DNA of 64,000 nt from Asterias amurensis (taxonomy: Eukaryota; Echinodermata; Asteroidea; Forcipulatida; Asteriidae): positions 2,606,501 to 2,670,500 of the forward strand of contig NC_092661.1 in NCBI RefSeq assembly GCF_032118995.1, given 5' to 3'. Shown here in pieces: positions 1 to 19,832 of the stretch. The notes below the pieces were generated by a model. That model worked only from the letters and a program-made list of their open reading frames with translations, did not search any database and was not told the origin of the DNA. The position numbers and the translations under genes are program-made. How positions within the stretch are numbered: position 1 is the first letter of the stretch; each line of letters opens with the position of its first letter.

Positions 1-34
1 CAGCGTGGGGAATGATCAGCCGGTATTTATAATG

Positions 35-233
35 ATTAGGACCAACTTTCGTAAAGCTGTTAAGTAGAAAATACTGTTTGAAAAATGTCTGTGCTAAGCA
101 AAAAATTAGCAGGCCACACCCGCGTCAACAATGTAAACTTTATGGAATGTTGGCTGATAACCTATTTTGCTCAGCAAGATTGTCCTTGGGTTGGCAGGTT
201 TTTGTGCTGACAGGCTCTATGAAATAGGGCCCT
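35..233. repeat. CTG-1 element, decayed
   Basis: GTAAAGCTGTTAAGTAG and AGGCTCTATGAAATAGGGCCC are family arms; the left end is poorly kept. Confidence 0.55.
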
Positions 234-235
234 GT

Positions 236-481
236 ACCCAATTTCATGACAGTGCTTATCACAAGCAAAGAATCATCGCTTACGGAAGCAGGCAATTCCG
301 TGCTTACGTCAAGCGTATTTCACGGGTTACCAGGGAATTTTGGCTTCATAGGCTTGCGTACTCCATAAGTTACTAGGCATTCTACGCTTACAAGGCTTGC
401 GCAGAATTTCAGCGCTTGCCGCGGCGGAGATAGTGATCGTAAGCGCAGAACTCAGCGGTAAGCAGAAACATGAAATTGGGC
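236..481. repeat. foldback with ends CCCAATTTCATGAC
   Basis: Ends CCCAATTTCATGACAGTGCTTA and TAAGCAGAAACATGAAATTGGG with alternating GCTTACG / CGTAAGC motifs inside. Related ends occur at 1132. Confidence 0.6.
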
Positions 482-741
482 TAAACCATTACAGAGCTCA
501 ACGGCAACCATGGATCATTACAACGTCATGATAACAGACTTGTTGGCAATTTCACCACTCTCCTTGAGTTCGCTAATTAACGTCTATTCAACATCCATCG
601 GTTAAAAAAAAACGTAAATATTTTTCATTTCGTATCGACCCTAGCTCATTACAACAAAAATATTGTCTGATAGTCATTATAGTTGTTTACGTGCGAAGTA
701 GACATAGACATAGAGCCATCTTGGATGCCAGTCCCGTCCCC

Positions 742-1124
742 TTAAAGGCAGTGGACACTATTGGTAATTGTCACAGACTAGCCTTCACAGTTGGTGTATT
801 CAAAATGCATAAAATAACAAACCTGTGAAAATTTGAGCTCAATCGGTCATCGAACTTGCGAGATATGAATGAAAGAAAAAACACCCTTGTCACACGAAGT
901 TTTGTGCGTTTAGATGGTTGATTTCGAGACCTCAAGTTCTAAATCTGAGGTCTCGAAATCAAATTCGTGGAAAATTACTCGTTTCTCGAAAACTATGGCA
1001 CTTCAGAGGGTGCCGTTTATCACAATGTTTTATACCACCAACCTCTCCCCATTACTTGTCACCAAGAAAGGTTTTATGCTAATAATTATTTTGAGTAATT
1101 ACCAATAGTGTCCACTGCCTTTAA
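742..1124 (+). repeat. TTAA-1 foldback element, copy 1
   Basis: Commonest repeat of the window, about 360-400 bp. Its ends are TTAAAGGCAGTGGACACTAT and the inverse, and TTAA is both target and boundary. The interior contains CCGTTTCTCACAATGTTTTA and a short palindrome of GATTTCGAGACCTC type. It has no coding capacity. The TTAA boundary fits non-autonomous piggyBac- or Kolobok-type elements; which one is undecided. Plus orientation here means the left end continues with TTGTCAAAGACC. Confidence 0.85.
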
Positions 1125-1131
1125 AGACCTT

Positions 1132-1465
1132 GGCCCAATTTCATGTCTCTGCTAACTGCCGAATTCTGCGATAGCCTTGAGCAAGTTCGGGTGTGACTAG
1201 ACTTGACTAGACCGACTAGACTAACCAGAAACATAGAGCACATGGAGATTGACTATATCGAACCATCCACTGGAAGATGGTCGACCATGGTCAATTCGAG
1301 AGCTACGTCACCGGCCGGCTCTGGTCAAGTCCAGTCACTCACCCGAACTTTCCTTGTTAGCGTAAAATTCCCCGCGAGCCCGTGGAATACGCTTGACGTA
1401 AGTTCATAACTCCTGCTTCCATAAGCGCTTATTCTTTGATTACGGTAAGCAGATCCATGATAATC
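1132..1465. repeat. foldback with ends GGCCCAATTTCATG, larger
   Basis: Starts directly after the first TTAA-1 copy. Ends GGCCCAATTTCATGTCTCTG and GGTAAGCAGATCCATGATAA enclose a run of GACTAGACT-type repeats near 1195-1235. Confidence 0.5.
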
Positions 1466-1644
1466 GGACAAGGGCGCCCGTAAACCACCCCAACCCCGCC
1501 CCTGTAAAGGCATGTCAAAGCATGACTCGAAATTAACACTAGACGGCAGGCCCAACGAGGCCAGTGATTTTAGCCTGGGCCAGTAAAAATTCACAACCAA
1601 ACTTACGACTGCCACTAGCTATCGGTCAACCTTTGTTCGTCCTA

Positions 1645-1712
1645 GATTGTAAGACACTGCTCTAGAATAGCAAGGGTCACGGGTTCGAATCCCACCAGAG
1701 TAATATGCCTAT
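1645..1712 (+). repeat. tRNA-derived SINE fragment
   Basis: GACACTGCTCTAGAATAGCA leads into the B-box GGGTTCGAATCCCACC and GAGTAATATGCCT, shared with 8616-8690. Confidence 0.5.
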
Positions 1713-1804
1713 AATTTGTGTTTTCACAGGACTCGGGAAAGTACTAAGTATACAGTGCTTACAAACATCGGTGTGGGTAAACAAAATGTTTTAATAAACT
1801 CATG

Positions 1805-2277
1805 ACCTGTGTCTGATGCAAATGTGTCCGCCATGCAATACTGTCCGCTCCGGACACTTTTGTATATGCAATCGTGTCAGGAGGGGCTATGCAGAAACCG
1901 TCCGGCGGACATGTACATGACTGTACATACCTACGTAATGCAGTACATATTTACGTGTCAAATTAATTATGATTGCAGCGACTACCGAAAGGCCGAACAT
2001 TTCCGATGGCATTCATGACATGCACTTAGCTTGTAAAAAATGGCGAACGTGTTCCGTCGAGCAAGGGCGTTTAATTTACTGCAAGGACGGTTTTGCACGG
2101 GGCGGACACAACTGCATAATATGCAAATGTGTCCGGGCGGACACAATTGCATAACGCAGCATGAAGCGTCCGGGCGGACACGATTGCATATGCAAAACCG
2201 TCCGGCGGACACTATTGCATATGCAATAATGTCCGGATAGTATTGCGTAGAGGACATAATTGCATGCGACACCGGCG
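1805..2277. repeat. palindrome-array element, copy 1
   Basis: About 470 bp made largely of 30-bp palindromes of form CGGACACAATTGCAT / ATGCAAATGTGTCCG, placed at both ends of a central 170-bp unique stretch. It contains the octamer ATGCAAAT at 1816-1823 and 2121-2128. The right end reads GCATGCGACA then CCGG. The second copy is at 57562. Confidence 0.8.
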
Positions 2278-2312
2278 GACAAGTTAAAATTTGTCGTGTG
2301 TTATTAACATTT

Positions 2313-2738
2313 GGTGCGCTCGTTTATTTTCCCTGGGTCGACCCGGTCTGCCCCGGTACGTTCGAATAGCTTTGAAGGGTTTACTTCGCTCGTCCCCAGC
2401 GCCTTGTCCTTAACCAAAGGCGCTGGGATGGGCAATCGTATCATGCACTGTCATTGGTTTAATAATGCGCAGTCCCATCATGCATCACACTCACACTGCA
2501 CCATATTTCTATGCACTGTACGCATGACGTACTTCCTGAACAAGAATCTGTTCAAGCGATTAGCCCATCCCAGCGGTCCTGAATTGACTGGCCGCTGGGG
2601 CCGAGCGAAGGGGCTTACCCGGGTCAGCCCCCATGCCGTCACCACGAGAGGGCGAGTGTGGTCGTTCGTTTAGCTCTTGTCAGGGGCGCACCCGAGTGAG
2701 CACTGCGGGGTCGACCCAGGGAAGCTAAACGAACGCAC
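2313..2738. repeat. GGGTGCG foldback, long type with insert
   Basis: Ends GGTGCGCTCGTTTATTTTCC and AAGCTAAACGAACGCACCC. The centre holds about 200 bp of unrelated sequence between CCAGCGCCTTG and CATCCCAGCGG. Confidence 0.75.
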
Positions 2739-2810
2739 CCATTATAAGCTAACCCTTTCTCTTCTCGATGAGCAGATTAAAATTCTCATGACACAGGGTT
2801 TGTTGTTACT

Positions 2811-3035
2811 GGGTGTGTTCCATCAGCTTCCCTGGGTCGACCCCGCGGTGCTCACTCGGGTGAGCCCCTAACAGGAGCTAATCGAACGATCACACTCGCC
2901 CCTCCTGTGGTGACGTCATGACAAGCAGGGCACTGGGGGCTGACCCGGGTGAGGCCCTGGAATTACGCCAAAGCTATTCGAACGCACCGGGGGCAGACCG
3001 GGATCGACCCAGGGAAGCTAAACGAACGAACCCAA
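2811..3035. repeat. GGGTGCG foldback, long type
   Basis: Begins GGGTGTGTTCCATCAGCTTC and ends AGCTAAACGAACGAACCC, with the same GTGAGCCCCT and CGCACCGGGGGCAGACC blocks as 15883. Confidence 0.75.
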
Positions 3036-3237
3036 TGTTTATAGGGTAAACCTTTCTCATTAACAATGGTACAACTGGGTCAATGCAGAATTTGATGTAA
3101 TCGGTCACAGTTGTATGACAATTGTACCAATTGAATCTTTGCATTCAACCAAGACATTCCAGTCCGTGCATTCAAGACATCCACGAAGTTGTCTTTGGAT
3201 TCGATGGGCCGTGCAGATACTGGGTTCAACTATTAGA

Positions 3238-3590
3238 TGCCCTTTTCGAAACCACGGCTTCGGTTTTGTATTCGGCTCAGGTAAGATTATCCCCGCGGTT
3301 GGTTTGACATTGGGGAGGTTCAGCTGCACACTACGAGCAAAAACGTAAACGTGAACGTCAGAATTGTAAACTCTCACAATTTCTCACGTCGGTACGTACG
3401 TGCAGACGTCATATGTGAGCATGAGAAACGACACAGTTTTCAGACGTTTACGATCACGTTTCTGCCTGCGTAACGTGCAGCTAAACTATTATACTGTGCG
3501 TGTTTTGCCTACGTGCTCAGGACTTCAGACGAGAGGACGGAGCCTGAAGCCGAATCAAAAGCCGAAGCCGTGGTTTCGAAAAGGGCCCTA
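3238..3590. repeat. foldback with GCCCTTTTCGAAACC ends
   Basis: Inverted ends GCCCTTTTCGAAACCACGG and inverse, extended by GCTTCGGTTTTG / CAAAAGCCGAAGC. The interior has many ACGT-containing motifs. It lies about 280 bp before the gene A TATA box. Confidence 0.75.
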
Positions 3591-3794
3591 AAAATAGCCT
3601 CGGGTGATCAAGGCCTTTTTGTATGTACACGTCATAATGGCGTTTGTGCTGGTATCAACATGTTCTGCATGCCTTGTTGAACCTTGTATGCTTATAATTT
3701 TATAAAGAATAAACCCATTGCCTGTGTTGTGCTCTGTTGAGGTTTGCGGTTTAACCATTATTCAGTCACCAGTCACCTCGCTGTTCGAGATCTG

Positions 3795-3877
3795 ATTGGC
3801 TACAACACCAACCTCCCCACTAGCAACAATACGGTCCATTTTCCCCACCAAGGTTACATCCTTGGCTGAATATATAA
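3795..3877 (+). promoter_or_regulatory. gene A core promoter
   Basis: A reversed CCAAT box (ATTGG, 3795-3799) lies 72 bp before a TATA box (TATATAA, 3871-3877). The ATG follows at 4004, leaving a 5' UTR of about 100 nt if transcription starts near 3905. No X-box or CRE was found nearby. Confidence 0.7.
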
Positions 3878-4003
3878 GCCAGGTTCTGTTTGATCCAGAC
3901 ACAGCCATTTCAAACGTGAGGCTTCATCAAGGCAGTAACGATTTGAACCTTTTCTATATACTTGATTTTATTTTCGTCCGTTCCCTGAAACCACCTCATC
4001 AAC

Positions 4004-6429
<2,426 letters not shown>

Positions 6430-6953
6430 ACACCTCCCAAACCTTGCAGAACTTCAACCCAACAAAATCTTTTCTCAATGAAAACTCGACTGGACTTGAA
6501 GAAGAATTTATTTTTTTCAATTTTATTGGGGGGGGGGGTACTTTTCTTTTCCTAACAGATGAGTAGAAATTCACTCCAAAGCTTGTATATGCCTACAACC
6601 GTGGACCTCCTATTGTCCCACTCTTTTTTGCAACATCTTCCATTGGTGTTGTACACGTTTTCCTAGAGCTGTGGAACTTTCCCTACCCTTGGACTCTATC
6701 GTCCTCTTTTGTTATAGGTCCTCGGTTTTAATGCGTTTACCTACGCACACACACACAGTTCACAAAAAAACAATCTTACAACAACACATTGATTTTCGCC
6801 ACCAAAAATATATTTCAAAATTGTGTGGTTCTTTTTTTATACGTGTCAATGGGTCTTGACCGAGCCCAATTTTTCACACGGTCCTAGTGACATGCGAATG
6901 AACTCACACCTAAGTATTACTACAATGTCACAAATAGGGAAGTTTAATTGAAG

Positions 6954-7315
6954 TTAAAGGGAAGGTACACGTTTGGTAATTGTCACAGACCAGTCTTCTC
7001 ACTTGGTGTATCCCATCATAACCATAAAATAACAAGCATGTGAAAATTTGGGCTCGATTGGTCATCGAATATGCAAGGAAATGATGAAAGAAATAACACC
7101 ATTGTTGGACGAATTTGTGTGCTTTCAGATAAGAATGTAGAAGTCTTTTATTATTTTAGTGAGCATTTACCTCTTTCTCAAAAACTATGTTACTTCAGAG
7201 GGAGTCATTTCTCACAATGTTTTATACTATCAACAGCTCTCCAATGCTTGTTACCAATCAATTTTTAAGTTGATATTTGTTTTGAGTAATTACAGAACGT
7301 GTACCTTCCCTTTAA
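6954..7315 (+). repeat. TTAA-1 subfamily copy in gene A 3' region
   Basis: The ends differ from the main type (TTAAAGGGAAGGTACACG and inverse), marking a subfamily. It lies between the gene A stop and its only nearby AATAAA. Confidence 0.8.
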
Positions 7316-7467
7316 ACAGCAGATTCATCAGAACTGGCCTACCCAGATGTTGTAGTCATTTTGAAAAAGTAAGAAATTTGTCCTTCTTCCCGCGACCCTT
7401 GACTTCTCGCTAAAGGTTGTTGTACAACTTGCCTCACCAGCATTGCTACCATGTTCAACTTTTTAAC

Positions 7468-7473
7468 AATAAA
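7468..7473 (+). other. candidate polyadenylation signal of gene A
   Basis: This is the first AATAAA after the gene A stop, about 1.04 kb downstream. If used, the 3' UTR includes a whole 360-bp TTAA-1 element (6954-7315). Confidence 0.4.
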
Positions 7474-7574
7474 GATCACAACATCTGTGATGTCCTTTCG
7501 GGGTCACCATACATTTGGCTTCAACATGTCTATTTGCAATTATAATTATTTATCATTTTCAAGTTTCACTTAGT

Positions 7575-7795
7575 TTAAAGAACCACGTTGCCTTGGATCG
7601 GTCGAGTTGGCTTCATTTAAACAGTTTGTTATCAAATTGATATGATTATAAAGATTTTTTTAAAGTAGAACATAACTTATATAATGATCCACACAAATAT
7701 GCCTCGACATTGCGTGGTTTTCCTTTTACTTTCCTAACTAACACGGTCGGCCATTTTATGGAGTTAAAAACCTCCGTTCGTCGAGTTCTGTGAAA
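7575..7795. repeat. TTAA-2 element, decayed half copy
   Basis: Begins with a degenerate TTAAAGAACCACGTTGCC and follows the left half of the complete copy at 54061 up to the central GGCCATTTTATGG. Confidence 0.6.
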
Positions 7796-8016
7796 AGAAA
7801 TCACAGGCATATTACACTAGGCATATATAACCTTCCACGTGTTATTTCAAAATCATTGATATGTGAACATATTTTTTTTCAAAATCGTCGATCTGTAACC
7901 AAATCACAGAGAAGGAAAATTCTCCACACCCAAATCAGCCACGAGCAGGCGCCGTGTCTGGTTTTCATGTATAGCGATTAGCATGGTTGGGTAATTGTTA
8001 AGATACCAAATCAACA

Positions 8017-8384
8017 AGGCCCAATTTAATTAAAGCTGTTAAGCAGAAAATATTGTAGGTAATGTTTGAAGCCTTGCATGGTGTGGATAAATAGGAAGAA
8101 ACTAAGATAAAATAGTAAATTTGCGGGAACAACCATGTGTGAAACTTTTTTGTGTGGTGTTGGCTCCAACAAGAGCCGGTTTTGTCTCGATATTTCGAAC
8201 AGTATACACTGCTCGTCTTCAGGGGAAATAATGCTTGACAAATTTATGCTAAGCATAAATTGAGTCGAGCACCAGGCACAACAATGCTAACTTAATGTAA
8301 TTTGGGCTGGTAACCTGATTCTGTTAAGTAATACTATTCTGTGTTTAGCGAGTTGTGCTTTCAGGAGGCTTATGAAATTGGGCT
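8017..8384. repeat. CTG-1 element with an insert
   Basis: Ends GGCCCAATTTAATTAAAGCT and CTTATGAAATTGGGCTCTG enclose about 150 bp that includes the second hammerhead-like motif. Confidence 0.55.
8184..8227 (-). ncRNA. hammerhead-ribozyme-like motif, copy 2 (decayed)
   Basis: On the minus strand CUGAAGA is followed by a 7-bp stem II with a 4-nt loop, then GAAA, the self-complementary AUAU, C at the cleavage position and GAGAC. The same single extra nucleotide sits at the base of stem II as in copy 1. Helix I is weak because its 5' strand has mismatches. It lies inside a CTG-1 element, so a retroelement piece was probably inserted there. Confidence 0.45.
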
Positions 8385-8615
8385 CTGATGCAAACCAACC
8401 CCTTTCTCGCGAGATTATAAAATCACGTGGGACTTGTGTATCGCTAAATGTGACCGATGATGCATACCGAGATAATCACGCAAGTTTTTTTAAATAAAGT
8501 AGTTTTGAAGCAACAACAAGTTTTGTTTTGGGTATAACAAAATAGTAATTTTGGTTTTCCCACATACACCGTTGTGTGTTAGCACTGTATACACAGTTTA
8601 CTTTCCTGAGCTTTG

Positions 8616-8690
8616 CGATAAGCAGTTGGGGAGATACTGCTCTGGATTTGCAAAGGTCGTGGGTTCGATTCCCACTCGAGTCATGTGCCT
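8616..8690 (+). repeat. tRNA-derived SINE fragment
   Basis: GATACTGCTCTGGATTTGC, then B-box GGGTTCGATTCCCACTCGAG and CATGTGCCT. Confidence 0.5.
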
Positions 8691-9294
8691 GTGTTGAAAT
8701 GGGGGAATTAGCTGTTGTAAACTGCTTACTATACGAAGCGTTTTGCGGCTACATGAATACACTACCATGAAATTTCTTCCTCCATGACACTACTAACCCA
8801 CTGTGGGCCTACGTTGGGACAGCAAGCTATGCGAATAATATACTAAAACAAATTTCTACACAAATAAACGTTATCGAAGGCTACAACAAAATATCAGAAC
8901 AACTAAACCCAGCTCTAAATAAAAGTAGATCAAAATTTAAAAGTGTTTACAAAATATTTGTCTCTTTGTTGGAATGACCTTCATCGCGTGCTCGAAACGT
9001 CAGATGGTTGTCGGCCTAGGGCGTTATGAATAAACAACCATGAAAAAATAATCCCTATAGATTTGAATATGAAGGCCATTGTTATAATAATGAAAGTATA
9101 TTTTAGGTCGTGTGAACCGCACAAGCGGGACAAAGCAAAATGACAAAAAACTTACAGGTGCAACAGGTACGATTTTTTTCCCGATTTGACCCGAACATTT
9201 AGATTAAAAGGAATTTATTCTATTGGTAATAACTCCAAACATAAATGGCACTAAAACTTACTTGATAAAAACACTGCTTCTGTTGATGATGTTG

Positions 9295-9668
9295 AAAGAC
9301 ACTAGACACTATTGGTAATTGTCAACGACCAGTCTTCTCACTTTGCTGTATCTCAACATATGCATGAAATAACAAACCTGTGCAAATTTGAGCTCAATCG
9401 GCCATCGAAGTTGCGAGATAATAATGAAAGAAGAAACACCCTTGTCACACGAAGTTGTGTGCTTTCAGATGCTTGATTTCGAGACCTCAAATTCTTAATC
9501 TGAGGTTTCGAAATCAAATTCGTGGAAAACTACTTCTTTCTCAAAAACTTTGTCACTTCAGAGGGAGCCGTTTCTCACAATGTTTCATACTATCAACCTC
9601 TCGCCATTACTCGTCACCAAGTAAGGTTTTTGTGCTAATAATTATTTTGAGTAATTACCAATAGTGTC
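9295..9668 (+). repeat. TTAA-1 element, copy 3
   Basis: Nearly full copy; the right end stops at CCAATAGTGTC without the last CCTTTAA. Confidence 0.8.
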
Positions 9669-9755
9669 GGTACAGAAAAAAAAAAGTTCACAGATTTACA
9701 AATAATTTACAGGGTTTACAGAAGGTAATGGTGAAAGACTTCTCTTGAAATATTA

Positions 9756-10000
9756 GTCCATGAAATGCTTTACTTTTTGAGAAAACGGTAAAACAATATA
9801 AATTCTCGTTAACGAGAATTACGGATTTGTTATAAACACATGTCATGACACGGCGAAACGCGCGAAAACAGGAGTGGGTTTTCCCGTTATTTTCTCCCGA
9901 CTCCGATGTCCGATTGAGCCTAAATTTCCACAGGATTGTTATTTTATATATAAGTTGTGATACACGAAGTGTGGGACTTGGACAATACTGTTTACCGAAA
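9756..10000 (-). repeat. dispersed repeat, shared with 41531-41812 in inverse
   Basis: Shared blocks include AAAACGGTAAAACAATAT, ATTCTCGTTAACGAGAAT, CATGTCATGACACGGCGAAA and ACACGAAGTGTGGG. Part of the sequence parallels TTAA-1 (GATTGAGCC, TTTCCACAGG), so it may be a distant relative. Confidence 0.65.
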
Positions 10001-10174
10001 GTGTATAATGGCTTTAAACGGCTATTTTAATATAGGTTCGAAAAAAATTGTGAAGGCGTTGAACGAAACAATCCACTAACGATAGTTAGATCTGGTAATA
10101 GTTATTTTAAAACTAAACATTTATTATTGTAAGCATTTTCTATTTATTGACTTAAAAAAAATATAATAATTAAG

Positions 10175-10864
10175 GGAATCAATGTGTGGTGACGAGGTTT
10201 TCAACTAGTGGTTTAATCCCAACGAGGCCTGCAGCCGATTTCACAAAGAGTTAGGACTAGTCTTATCTCGAGTTAGGACGAGTAACTCTTCCTAACTTAG
10301 GATTAATCTTAAGGTCTGCATGCTACGGTGCAGGGTTGGGACTCGTCCTAAGTCCTAAGATAAATCTTAAGTTAGGAAGAGTTTTGTGAAATCGGCGGCT
10401 GGTTCTTTATAATTTTACCGAGACGAAGTCGAGGTAATATATCAAGAACCAGACTCGGCGGGTTTAAAACACTAGTTGAAAACCGATTCAACACACTTTG
10501 ATTCCAATTCATAAATACCTTTTCGGTCAAAAAACATCAACACTTTTGGTCAAAAAGTAAAATAAATGCAAAAATTATAATTGTTCAATGATTTCTTTCA
10601 ACACAACACCCCTTCTGCTATGAAATGGTAAGGCCCTCGGGTAAACAACTCCTTATAAGGAGATTGCTGTGCGCGTCGCGCGTATCGCGTGATGTGGCAC
10701 AAAATTAACTGTTCCAGCCGTTGCTCTCGACCAATAGGAATGAAGAAACTGTCCCGCTCACAACCGGTCATAAACACTGGTCATTATCAAAGGTTTAAAC
10801 ACCCCCACGTGACGCGCTCTCCGCCAATAGAAATAGCGAAACTGTCTGAGGTATTTATGAATGT
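10175..10864 (+). repeat. 690-bp dispersed repeat upstream of gene B
   Basis: The left half is an inverted repeat (GGGAATCAATGTGTGGTG / CAACACACTTTGATTCC with GTTTTCAACTAGTG arms). The right half is unique and carries two CCAAT boxes and CACGTGACGCGCTCTCC. It is collinear with 62192-62887. Confidence 0.8.
10231..10398. repeat. CTG-2 element inside the 690-bp repeat
   Basis: Ends GCAGCCGATTTCACAAAGAG and GTGAAATCGGCGG. CTG flanks both sides. Confidence 0.75.
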
Positions 10865-10890
10865 TATTTCACAATCGGATTGTATATAAA
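10731..10890 (+). promoter_or_regulatory. possible distal promoter of gene B inside a repeat edge
   Basis: CCAAT boxes at 10731-10735 and 10824-10828 precede a strong TATA box (TATATAAA, 10883-10890). The CCAAT boxes belong to a repeat that recurs at 62192-62887; the TATA box lies just outside the shared part. It could drive an alternative start 200 bp upstream of the main one, but no splice or start evidence is visible. Confidence 0.3.
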
Positions 10891-11040
10891 TGGGCCAGGG
10901 ATCTGTCATTAGTTGGTAAAATTCCCCGTACATAAACTCAGTCAAGGTCATTGACACAACAGTATCACAACAGTCCACAAAGGATCACAATTTGGCGGGA
11001 CAATCCCACAACACAATAACCCAGAACCAAATTTTCAACG

Positions 11041-11055
11041 GTTGCCGTGAGCAAC
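11041..11055 (+). promoter_or_regulatory. X-box (RFX site) of gene B
   Basis: GTTGCC and AGCAAC form inverted half-sites with a 3-nt spacer, the form bound by RFX factors, which control ciliary genes in animals. It lies 10 bp before a CCAAT box and about 205 bp before the ATG. Function is inferred from motif and position. Confidence 0.65.
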
Positions 11056-11064
11056 CGTTCTCAG

Positions 11065-11107
11065 CCAATCAGAACATGTTATTGATGGTTGGGTATGTCA
11101 TTATAAG
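11065..11107 (+). promoter_or_regulatory. gene B CCAAT and TATA-like boxes
   Basis: CCAAT at 11065-11069 and TTATAAG at 11101-11107 lie about 30 bp apart and 150-190 bp before the ATG. Their spacing supports a start near 11130. Confidence 0.6.
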
Positions 11108-11258
11108 GCGCGGCTTGCACATAACATTATTATTGCACGACAGAGCTGCATCGAAGCTACATCGTGTTGAAATCGAAGTGAGGAAATTGCCGCATTATAC
11201 AGAAATCTTGAACATTTTCTCAAGGATTCTTACTTGATCTCCCACACAACCAAGCATC

Positions 11259-17827
<6,569 letters not shown>

Positions 17828-17925
17828 ACGTGGCACAGATTCAACCCAAGCATCAACCCAAACATTTAAACTCAAGTACATTGGATCACAAACTCAAACA
17901 TAGTGCACATGGTAACAGAGTCACT

Positions 17926-17931
17926 AATAAA
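17926..17931 (+). other. polyadenylation signal of gene B
   Basis: AATAAA lies 99 nt after the stop codon, before the next repeat begins. Confidence 0.6.
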
Positions 17932-17968
17932 TATCTTCACAACATGTGTTCCATGCTTCACTCCAATA

Positions 17969-18516
17969 TTTAAAGGCCCTGGTGTGGATTTCAAAACGAG
18001 TTATAGGACTAGTCTTATCTCGAGTTAGGACCAGTTACTCGTCCTTACTGAGGACTATTCATGCAATTTGTATATCTCCTAGGACTAGTCCTAAGTATAG
18101 GACTAGTCCTAACTCTTTGTGAAATCGACGGCTGGACACTATTGGTAATTACTCAAAATGATTGTAAGCATAAAACCTTACTTGGTAACAAGCAATGGAG
18201 AGCTGTCGATAGTGAAAAAAAAAATGTGAGAAACGGCTCCCTCTAAAGTAATTTAGTTTTCGAGAAAGAAGTCATTTTCCACTAAAATATTTGAATTCGA
18301 TTTCGAGACCTCAGAAATAGATTTTGAGGTACCGAAATCAAGCATCTGAAAGCACACAACTTCTGACAATGGTGTAATTTCTTCCACTATTATCTCGCAA
18401 CTTCGACGACCAATTGAGTTCACATTTTCACAGGTTTGTTATTTTGTGCATATTATGCTGAGATACACCAAGTGAGAAGACTGGTCTTTGACAATTACCA
18501 ATAGTGTCCAGTGCCT
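17969..18516 (-). repeat. TTAA-1 element split by a CTG-2 element, after gene B
   Basis: Starts TTAAAGGCCCTGG; a CTG-2 element then intervenes and the body resumes with CTGGACACTATTGG. The CTGG is duplicated. Confidence 0.8.
17983..18131. repeat. CTG-2 foldback element
   Basis: Foldback with ends of type GCCGATTTCACAAAGAGTTA and an interior of TTAGGACTAGTC / GACTAGTCCTAA units. It is flanked by CTGG on both sides within the host TTAA-1 element. Confidence 0.75.
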
Positions 18517-18825
18517 TGTAGCCACATCTCAGCCCCTGAGTGGAAACATTGGTGAACATCCTTCATGTTGACTTGGAATTAATTCTCAGTTCGTCTTTTT
18601 TCACTTTAATTTTTCGTCTGTTTATTTTGTATTTATTCGATCAAAACTACACAAAATGAACAAAGAAGTTGTCTAAACAACAATTACAGTGAAAGGATGA
18701 AATAAAAGCAACGAAAACACAAACATTGATAAGCAGTAGACAATATTATTAGAACATCAATACTTTGAATTCCGAGAAGCAATATGGCGCTCAAGTGACC
18801 TCAGTGCTTAAGTGGTGTTAATGAT

Positions 18826-19022
18826 GGGACCACTGTCATAAAGCATGTAAGCAAAGAAACTTGCTTAATTACACAGAAAAATATTGCTTAGCAAAATTAA
18901 GTTACCAGCCAAAATACCGTACATTCACCATTGCTGTGACTGCTACCCATCTCATTTCTTGCTCATCAGAGGAGTTTGCTAAGCAGAATTTTCGGCTAAG
19001 CACTTCTATGAACTTGGACCCT
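18826..19022. repeat. CTG-1 element, decayed
   Basis: The ends GGGACCACTGTCATAAAGCA and TCTATGAACTTGGACCCTGG, with GCTTAGCAAAATTAAG arms, place it in the CTG-1 family. Confidence 0.6.
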
Positions 19023-19280
19023 GGCCCTCTATCAAGCCAGTCAGTCAGTGTATTCACGCTATATTATTGGCACACATTCTGTCACACAACTACCTCAATC
19101 AGTTGTGTTTATGTGTTCCGGAAATCACAATAAAGAACTCATGGCAAATAACACTTGGGTGACGTCTTAAAATAATTCCCCCCCCCCCGTCCCCCTACTT
19201 TTTTGAGCGAAATAACATGCTTGTCTACAAAACGAGCAGTATGCCTGTGTGTACTAGGGATTTCATGTTCACTACCTTCT

Positions 19281-19524
19281 GGGGCCAATTTCATAGAGCT
19301 GCTTAAGCAAAAAATTTGCTTAAGCACGAAAATAGCTCGCTTATTTTACACATGTTACTGGCCAAAATTGCATGCCATATACATTGCTTATGACTAGTAT
19401 TTAGCTGTTGTTTACTTAGCATAACAATTGAGTGGAGTCTTGGCCGGTAATCTGATTTTACTAAGCAATGAATTTGTTGCTTAAGCAAAATTTTGTGCTT
19501 AAGCAGCTCTATGAAATTGGGCCC
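19281..19524. repeat. CTG-1 element
   Basis: Inverted ends GGGGCCAATTTCATAGAGCT and ATGAAATTGGGCCCTGG enclose arms with GCTTAAGCA units. Confidence 0.8.
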
Positions 19525-19590
19525 TGGAGACCAAAGGACAAAACAGAAAAGGGGGAAAAAGGGACTCCATAGGGAAATTCTAAAGACCTG

Positions 19591-19832
19591 GGCCCAATTT
19601 CACAGAGCTGCTAAGCACGGAAATTTGCTTAGCATGAAATGTCTTTCTTAATAAAAAACAGGACTACCAACCAAATGTCCATATGTTGCATATTGCTTGT
19701 TACTGGTATTCATCTGTTGTTTCCTTATCCTGAAAATCCGATTGAAATTTGGTTGGTAATCCTGTCTTTATCAAGGCAAAACTTTTATGCTAAGCAAATT
19801 TGTGTGCTTAGCAGCTCTATGAAATTGGGCCC
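19591..19832. repeat. CTG-1 element
   Basis: Well-preserved foldback directly downstream of the previous one, preceded by CCTG. Confidence 0.85.

Noticed and set aside
2311-2871. Open frames of 120 and 64 codons.
   Set aside because: They lie in GGGTGCG foldbacks and their central insert, and show no protein resemblance.
3784-3824. Possible X-box in the gene A promoter (GATTGGCTACAAC and CTAGCAACAA); the same region of D and E was also examined.
   Set aside because: Only half-sites are present, without the inverted partner at 0-3 nt.
8970-9015. A third hammerhead-like stretch (CTCGAAACGTC).
   Set aside because: The GAAAC part is present, but no CUGANGA core or stem II partner lies upstream.
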